Shown in pieces: positions 59,427 to 64,000 of a stretch of 64,000 nucleotides of DNA. Source of the DNA: CAYVHB01 sp964450865 (GTDB taxonomy: Bacteria > Bacillota > Clostridia > Saccharofermentanales > UBA5734); assembly GCA_964450865.1 (NCBI GenBank), contig CAYVHB010000001.1:62001-126000 (forward strand), given 5' to 3'. The position numbers were made by a program, and so were the translations under genes. How positions within the stretch are numbered: the stretch's first letter is position 1; every line of letters begins with the position of its first letter. Under the pieces are notes generated by a model that had not been told where the DNA came from, did no database searches, and saw only the letters and a list, made by a program, of their open reading frames with translations.

Positions 59427-60737
59427 TCAGCCAATCTCGATACTGATCCAGAGCAGATCCGGATCCGGCAGGTCAGTCTGAACCTGCTCGTAAAGGGCAG
59501 GACCGATCAGACTCTGCAAGGCTAGCTGACGGTCAAGCTCATCGATCATCGTCACGCTGGCAGACAAGGCACAAACCACCAGGCGATCACGGATCATACT
59601 GGCCTGAACAGCCAGCTGGTCAGCTGGATAAGCAGCCAGTATCAGGAAGTGCGGCTGGCTGGCAGAATAGCTGTCCAGGCTGGATGAAGGTACCCGGTCT
59701 GGCGGTGGCTCGGCTGCGGACCGGGCCAGGACCAGAACCCGGGCAGCCTGGGCCAGAACACCGGTATTTAAAAATTGACTGGCATCTGCACCCGTTGAGG
59801 CGTCTATTCCCGTCGAGGTGCTTATTCCGGTTGAAACAGTCGGCTCCGTTGGCAATCCTTGCTCCGTAGCGGCAACTGAACCATCCTGCGTCGTGACCTG
59901 GCCCGCTGATGTGGCTGATTGGGAATTCACAGTTGAATCCGGCGGCGTAATGATATTATCCGATCCGGCAAGTAAACAGGAGGCACCCGGCACATCGGCC
60001 AATGGTCCGTCATATAACCGCCAGGCAGTCATCACGTGGCTCTCATCTGTGCCTTTCACGGCCGATGCCGCGGTCGTTTCCATGGCTGCGGTCCATTCCG
60101 GCGCTCCTGCTGCTGTGTCCATATTGATCGATACGCCCTGATCGTCAACAGGCCGGGTCGCACGCGACGGCAAATGAAAGGACCATTGCCGATACACAAG
60201 GGCCCCGATCAGCAGGACAACAACCATGGCAGCTGCGCTGGCCCATACTTGCCAGCGTATGGAACGGGCAGCCCGGGCCGGCGCAGCATGATGAGGTGCC
60301 GGGCTGTCGGCGGCAGAGGCGACAGATCCCCTGATTTTTACGCGGACTGACTCCCGGGCGGTATCCCGGGCCGATTCCCGGGCTTTTGCCCGGCTTGCCT
60401 CCCGGGCTGTTACCCGGTCAGTTTCCCGGGCATCTGCCCGGCCTGACTCCCGGGCTATTTCCCGCTGCAGACGGGCAGTCAGTTCAGGCGGCGCGGCTAT
60501 CGCTTCACGCCTGGCGCGCAGTACAGCGCGGTGCACCAGCCAGCCCTGCTGCAGCTCAAGCTGGGCGCGACAGGCCGGGCAGTGCTTCAAATGTTCGGAC
60601 AACCGGGCTTCCTCGGTCGGCGAGAGCCGGTCATCCAGATAATCAATAATCAGGTTGTCGAGGCAAACACAGGTCCCGTCGGCCTGACCAGCTGCATCTG
60701 GCAGATTCTCGTCAGTCCGTGAACTTGAATCATTCAT
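59427..60737 (-). CDS. Anti-sigma factor with zinc-finger domain and Arg/Glu repeat stalk
   Basis: 436 residues; ATG with AGGAGG at 8 nt, overlapping the sigma stop (ATGA). The zf-HC2 domain is near residues 25-60 (LIIDYLDDRLSPTEEARLSEHLKHCPACR). It is followed by an unusual highly charged repeat (about 90-140) of the type ARESxRxxARE. One membrane span (about 163-182) leads to a low-complexity Thr/Ser/Ala outer part and an unrecognised C-terminal domain of about 110 residues. It is expected to hold the ECF sigma factor at the membrane and release it on an outside signal; the signal is unknown. Confidence 0.88.
   Translation of the reverse strand: MNDSSSRTDENLPDAAGQADGTCVCLDNLIIDYLDDRLSPTEEARLSEHLKHCPACRAQLELQQGWLVHRAVLRARREAIAAPPELTARLQREIARESGRADARETDRVTAREASRAKARESARDTARESVRVKIRGSVASAADSPAPHHAAPARAARSIRWQVWASAAAMVVVLLIGALVYRQWSFHLPSRATRPVDDQGVSINMDTAAGAPEWTAAMETTAASAVKGTDESHVMTAWRLYDGPLADVPGASCLLAGSDNIITPPDSTVNSQSATSAGQVTTQDGSVAATEQGLPTEPTVSTGISTSTGIDASTGADASQFLNTGVLAQAARVLVLARSAAEPPPDRVPSSSLDSYSASQPHFLILAAYPADQLAVQASMIRDRLVVCALSASVTMIDELDRQLALQSLIGPALYEQVQTDLPDPDLLWISIEIG
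60330..60465 (-). repeat. Short CCCGGGC-centred repeats inside the anti-sigma gene
   Basis: Copies of a 12-24 bp unit with core CCCGGG occur about ten times and encode the ARES-type charged repeat. Confidence 0.75.
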
Positions 60738-61429
60738 GGCAGCGGCCTCCTTTCAACACCGGCCCGACGGGACTTGACCGGTCGGGTTGCCGTACTGGAA
60801 CGATCCCGCCGGGCCGCATCGGTCTGGCTGTCTTTTTGACGCGCTGCCGGCACGGTTTGTTCCCGGGATCGAATTGCCTGCATGAGCTGGCTGCGGGCCC
60901 GGAAAAGGCGTGATTTAACGGTTCCTTCCGATATATGCAGCATCTGGGCAATCTCATGGTAGGCAAAGCCCTCAATATCGCGCAAAACGAGCGTTTCCTG
61001 CAGATAATCAGGTAAACAGGCAATCTCCTGGCGGATTATATCGCCCAGCTCATGACTGATCGCCGTCTCGTCGGGCAACGGGCCCGGATCAGCGACCTGC
61101 AGGGGCAAGTCATGATCCTCACCCTCACGGGCCTCGTCCAGTGACAGCACGGGCGGATGCTGCTGGTGGCGCAGCAGATCCAGGCACGTATTCACCGCAA
61201 TGCGATAAAGCCAGGTATAAAATGATGATTTAAACTGATATTGTCGGATTGACCGGAAAGCTTTGATAAAAGCATCCTGGGTACAATCCTCGGCATCCTG
61301 CCGATTGTTCAACAAACTGAAGCACAAACCGTAAATACGGCCGGCATACTGGCTCATCAGGGAACTGAAGGCATCCGGGTCGCCGGCGGCCGCTTTTTTC
61401 AACAGGTTGGTCTCTTGTTCATCCGCCAA
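60734..61429 (-). CDS. ECF-type RNA polymerase sigma factor
   Basis: 231 residues from a TTG start with AGGAGG at 9 nt. Sigma region 2 covers about residues 20-90 (DAFSSLMSQYAGRIYGLCFSL and DCTQDAFIKAF). Region 4 covers about 125-180 (LPDYLQETLVLRDIEGFAY and HISEGTVKSRLFRARSQL). The last ~45 residues are a basic, variable tail. It resembles SigW-like ECF factors that answer envelope stress. It is coupled by a four-base overlap to its anti-sigma gene, the usual autoregulated pair. Confidence 0.93.
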   Translation of the reverse strand: MADEQETNLLKKAAAGDPDAFSSLMSQYAGRIYGLCFSLLNNRQDAEDCTQDAFIKAFRSIRQYQFKSSFYTWLYRIAVNTCLDLLRHQQHPPVLSLDEAREGEDHDLPLQVADPGPLPDETAISHELGDIIRQEIACLPDYLQETLVLRDIEGFAYHEIAQMLHISEGTVKSRLFRARSQLMQAIRSREQTVPAARQKDSQTDAARRDRSSTATRPVKSRRAGVERRPLP

Positions 61430-61470
61430 AAATCGCCGCCTCCTTCGTGAAAAGTTTGTTGTATTTGTTA

Positions 61471-61476
61471 ATTATA
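61471..61476 (-). promoter_or_regulatory. Extended -10 promoter of the sigma/anti-sigma operon
   Basis: Minus strand TGG-TATAAT (TATAAT at 61471-61476), about 42 nt before the TTG start. No good -35; an ECF-type autoregulated promoter was not seen. Confidence 0.5.
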
Positions 61477-61605
61477 CCATAGTGGATCCGGTGATATGAT
61501 TAACGAGGATCAGTCAGACCCATGTCATTGGCCTTCAGGATTTTGGGGGAATTCTTGGTGTATGTCAAGCGGTCCAGAGAAGAGTCAGACAAGGAGGATT
61601 GACTG

Positions 61606-63135
61606 ATGCCTGTACAAGATAAGCCAGACAGATCTGCGATGATGCCAGCCGGCCCGGCTGAGAGCCCAGCCGGAGCGGCAACCCTGCGGGTGGCCTATGG
61701 CATGCCGCTGGATGCAAAGACCCGCAAGGATTTGCGGCTGGCCATCATCAGCATCGTCTTCGGGATCATTTATTTTGTCATTACCGGCTTTCCGGGTGCA
61801 TCCCCGCTGTTTACATCGTACCTGAAAAACCAGCTGGGAATCAGCGACAGTGCCTATGGCCTGATCCTGACCATCCCGTTCCTGACCGTCCTGATCCAGA
61901 TCCCGTATTCTTTCTATGTAGCCCGTTTTGGCCAGATCAAGCCGGCCTTCCTGTTGTTTGGCATTTTATCCAAGTCCATTTATATGATCGTTGCCATATC
62001 GCCACTTATATTACCGGATCTTGGTGGCGACAGGGCAATCTGGCTGATCAGCGGTGTCATTTTCCTGACTTCACTTTTCAACTGGATCGCCGATTCTGCA
62101 CTCAATACGTGGTTTGGAGCGATGATACCCGGCGAGATCAAGGGCCGCTATTTCAGTACCCGCCAGATGCTTTTCACCCTGGCAATGGTATTTTATGCCA
62201 TCGCCGTCAGCTTCCTGCTGCGGGCTACTGAACATTTCCCATGGCGCTACACGGTCTTTTTCATGGCAGCCAGCCTGTTCGGCATCCTGGATGTCAGTCT
62301 GTATTTTGGCGCCCGGCCTCCCGATCGGGCCTATCGGCCCTGGCAGCATACCAGCCAGGCTCAACAATCAATGGCCAGTTTCCTGGCTCCGCTGCGCAAC
62401 AAGTCCTATCGGGCATACCTGTTGTTTGCCATCTTCTGGAACTTCTCCATGCAAGTATCCGGACCCTATTTCAACGTATACCTGCTTAATCACCTGCGTG
62501 TTTCACTGGGCATGATGACCCTGCTGACCCAGATCATTCCGGCTACGGCAACGGTGCTCTTTCTGCGCCGGATCGGCCGGGCCTATGATCGCTACGGCTT
62601 CCGTCCGGTCCTGATCCTGGCCTGCCTGGTGTCCCTATCGTTACCGGTGGTCTGGCTTTTCGCCACACCGGAATCACACTGGTTCATTTATCCGGCGAAT
62701 CTCCTGTCCGGCATCTTTAATATCGGTATTGACCTGGCAGTGATGAGCCTGGCCATTTTCCTGGCTCCCCACGACCAGCGTAACGCCTATCTGGCCGTGA
62801 AAAACATTGCCATGTCCCTGATTGGCATCGTCCCGGCCATTTTGCTCGGCGGAGCACTCTCAGACTGGCTCGAACCGATCCTGAGCCAGTCCCGCATTCC
62901 TTTCTTCCGCGGCCAGACCCTGAATCCGTTTCACATCCTGCTGCTTCTGTCCCTGCTCATGCGCATCATTACCCTGACCGTTTTTGCCCGTGGCCTGCGC
63001 GAACCGACGGCGTACTCCTTCAAGGACTTTGTGCAATCAGCCCAGGCTGACGGCCAGCTGATCCTGAGCCAGGCCCGGCGCCGGCAGAAGTATTGGCTGC
63101 TGACCGTGCGGCGCCATCTGCAGCGCCGGCGATGA
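61606..63135 (+). CDS. Major facilitator superfamily transporter
   Basis: 509 residues, ATG with AAGGAGG at 8 nt. About 12 membrane spans begin near residue 45 (LAIISIVFGIIYFVITGF). Two halves are separated by a loop around residue 230-260 (ARPPDRAYRPWQHTS). A typical MFS inner loop GRYFSTRQ occurs after span 4-5. N-terminal ~35 residues are cytoplasmic and variable. Substrate unknown. Divergent from the ECF sigma operon and convergent with the S-component gene. Confidence 0.85.
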   Translation: MPVQDKPDRSAMMPAGPAESPAGAATLRVAYGMPLDAKTRKDLRLAIISIVFGIIYFVITGFPGASPLFTSYLKNQLGISDSAYGLILTIPFLTVLIQIPYSFYVARFGQIKPAFLLFGILSKSIYMIVAISPLILPDLGGDRAIWLISGVIFLTSLFNWIADSALNTWFGAMIPGEIKGRYFSTRQMLFTLAMVFYAIAVSFLLRATEHFPWRYTVFFMAASLFGILDVSLYFGARPPDRAYRPWQHTSQAQQSMASFLAPLRNKSYRAYLLFAIFWNFSMQVSGPYFNVYLLNHLRVSLGMMTLLTQIIPATATVLFLRRIGRAYDRYGFRPVLILACLVSLSLPVVWLFATPESHWFIYPANLLSGIFNIGIDLAVMSLAIFLAPHDQRNAYLAVKNIAMSLIGIVPAILLGGALSDWLEPILSQSRIPFFRGQTLNPFHILLLLSLLMRIITLTVFARGLREPTAYSFKDFVQSAQADGQLILSQARRRQKYWLLTVRRHLQRRR

Positions 63136-63214
63136 GTCAAGCCTGATCGCACTACGGTTCCAGCGTTGTTCAGGATCACGTTCAGAGGATATCAATCCCG
63201 ACGCCGGATCCGGA

Positions 63215-63724
63215 TTATCGGGAGATCCGGGTTATCTGTGGAATCCGCCGGGCCAGCGGCATCATCGCCAGACCCAGGATCACGCCGGCAACCCCCTGCA
63301 ACCCGTTGGTGAGCAGTTGGGGAATGGCAGCGGGCACCCCGTACATCAGGGCTTCAAAGGCAAAATAGCCAAAGATCATGATCAGCTCACAGGTAATCAG
63401 TAACAGCGCCTGCAGGGGGATTGGCAGTTTCGGCCGTTTCATCAGAACATAGCCTGAAAGCAGGCCCATCAGGCCCTTGATAATAAAGGTTGCTGGCGCA
63501 TAAATGCCATAAGGTGGTGTCAGGAGATCGGACAAAGCCGAACCAATACCAGCCGGAATAGCGGCAAAGGGGCCCAGCACGACTGCCGCGGCAAAAATCG
63601 AGCCATCACCAAAATTGAAGTAGCCCATATTATTGGGAATCGGGATCGTGATGACCCGGGTAGCCAGCAGTATAAAAGCTGCCATAACCCCACCATAGGT
63701 AATTTTCCGCACTGAATTATTCAT
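63215..63724 (-). CDS. ECF transporter substrate-binding S component
   Basis: 169 residues from the ATG at 63724, with GGAGG at 6 nt. Six hydrophobic segments. The early motif IPIPNNMGYFNFGDGSIFAAAVVLGP and the following GSALSDLLTPPYGIYAPATF are typical of the small membrane S components (ECF-ribofla_trS-like) that capture a vitamin and dock to a shared energy-coupling module. The vitamin cannot be told from sequence; pantothenate, thiamine precursor or other are possible. No EcfA or EcfT gene is in the window. Confidence 0.82.
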   Translation of the reverse strand: MNNSVRKITYGGVMAAFILLATRVITIPIPNNMGYFNFGDGSIFAAAVVLGPFAAIPAGIGSALSDLLTPPYGIYAPATFIIKGLMGLLSGYVLMKRPKLPIPLQALLLITCELIMIFGYFAFEALMYGVPAAIPQLLTNGLQGVAGVILGLAMMPLARRIPQITRISR

Positions 63725-63783
63725 CAAATGCCTCCACAAATCGAGAAATTTAGGTGCCCATAATAATTGCGAATCACACTGAC

Positions 63784-63812
63784 GTTATCTGCCTGATCGG
63801 CGATGTCGTCAA
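63784..63812 (-). promoter_or_regulatory. Promoter of the S-component gene
   Basis: Minus strand: TTGACG (63807-63812), 17-nt spacer, GATAAC (63784-63789); the leader is about 55 nt. No riboswitch fold was recognised. Confidence 0.5.
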
Positions 63813-63854
63813 TTTTTGCCTGCCCGTTTTCGTGCCCGTTCCGTCCGATGTCAG

Positions 63855-64000
63855 TCAGTTACGACTGTGATTGCGCCTTACAGCGATCAGTTCGATTTCA
63901 ACCAGGGCTTGCCTGGGCAGGGCGGCAACCTGAACGGTCGATCGGGCCGGGCGATGGTCGCCGAAAAACTCACCGTATATCTGGTTGACGATCGCAAAAT
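63855..64000 (-). CDS. RidA family enamine/imine deaminase, 3' part only
   Basis: Partial: the gene runs off the window edge, leaving about 48 codons up to the stop at 63855. The visible end FGDHRPARSTVQVAALPRQALVEIELIAVRR-type sequence holds the conserved Arg of RSTVQV and Glu of VEIE that form the RidA active site. The family removes reactive enamine intermediates. Same strand as the S-component gene, 130 nt upstream of it. Confidence 0.93.
   Translation of the reverse strand, partial: FAIVNQIYGEFFGDHRPARSTVQVAALPRQALVEIELIAVRRNHSRN

Overview
The window is a GC-rich bacterial chromosome segment, most likely from a metagenome-assembled member of class Clostridia (Bacillota). The main evidence is gene order and content. 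The run queA-tgt-yajC-SCIFF peptide-SCIFF maturase is a Clostridia signature. dnaG-rpoD-trmK-nif3-rnpB and trmFO-topA-dprA-comM are also typical Firmicutes blocks. Shine-Dalgarno sites are strong AGGAGG types, and TTG starts are common. An order-level placement (for example Oscillospirales or Saccharofermentanales relatives) is only a guess. A 100-N gap at 28928-29027, flanked by identical 55-base ends, shows this is a draft assembly.

Layout. 63-4716 (-): MoxR ATPase, DUF58 protein and transglutaminase-like membrane protein in one overlapping operon, followed upstream by a mucin-like single-pass protein. 5603-11317 (-): a rubredoxin-fused FAD reductase, then a three-gene overlapping operon of PAS-GGDEF protein, GlpA-like dehydrogenase and a flavoprotein fused to DUF1667. 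A second mucin-like protein and tRNA-Trp follow. 12.7-18.8 kb: sugar-related genes (Gfo/Idh/MocA oxidoreductase, TIM-barrel isomerase, phosphodiester glycosidase, small membrane protein, GH3 glycosidase). 19.1-24.7 kb: lipA, lipB and a very divergent LacZ-like GH2 protein. 24.9-26.0 kb: a GNAT acetyltransferase, a gene remnant and tRNA-Pro. 26.2-29.6 kb: rpsO-pnp, with the assembly gap between them. 29.7-36.8 kb: purM-like gene, RNase P RNA, nif3, trmK, rpoD, dnaG and a gamma carbonic anhydrase. 36.9-41.6 kb: SCIFF RiPP pair, yajC, tgt, queA. 41.8-44.0 kb (+): dapA, dapB and an RpiB-like isomerase. 44.2-59.3 kb: two membrane proteins, trmFO, topA, dprA, comM, ychF (+), a membrane protein, coaE and polA. 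59.4-64.0 kb: ECF sigma/anti-sigma pair, an MFS transporter (+), an ECF-transporter S component and the 3' part of a RidA gene.

Most genes are housekeeping: replication (dnaG, polA, topA), transcription (rpoD), tRNA modification (trmK, trmFO, queA, tgt), RNA processing (rnpB, pnp), lipoylation, lysine and CoA synthesis. The strongest unlisted gene is a 48-residue SCIFF precursor peptide at 38498-38644, which sits directly upstream of its radical SAM maturase. Other notable points are: a probable ATT start for dnaG; a GH2 protein whose usual catalytic glutamates appear replaced; a PAS-GGDEF protein with GGDQF; a perfect 57-bp repeat at the start of tgt that overlaps queA; an rnpB promoter inside nif3; and many disordered, repeat-derived insertions in otherwise conserved enzymes, together with short degenerate tandem repeats between genes.
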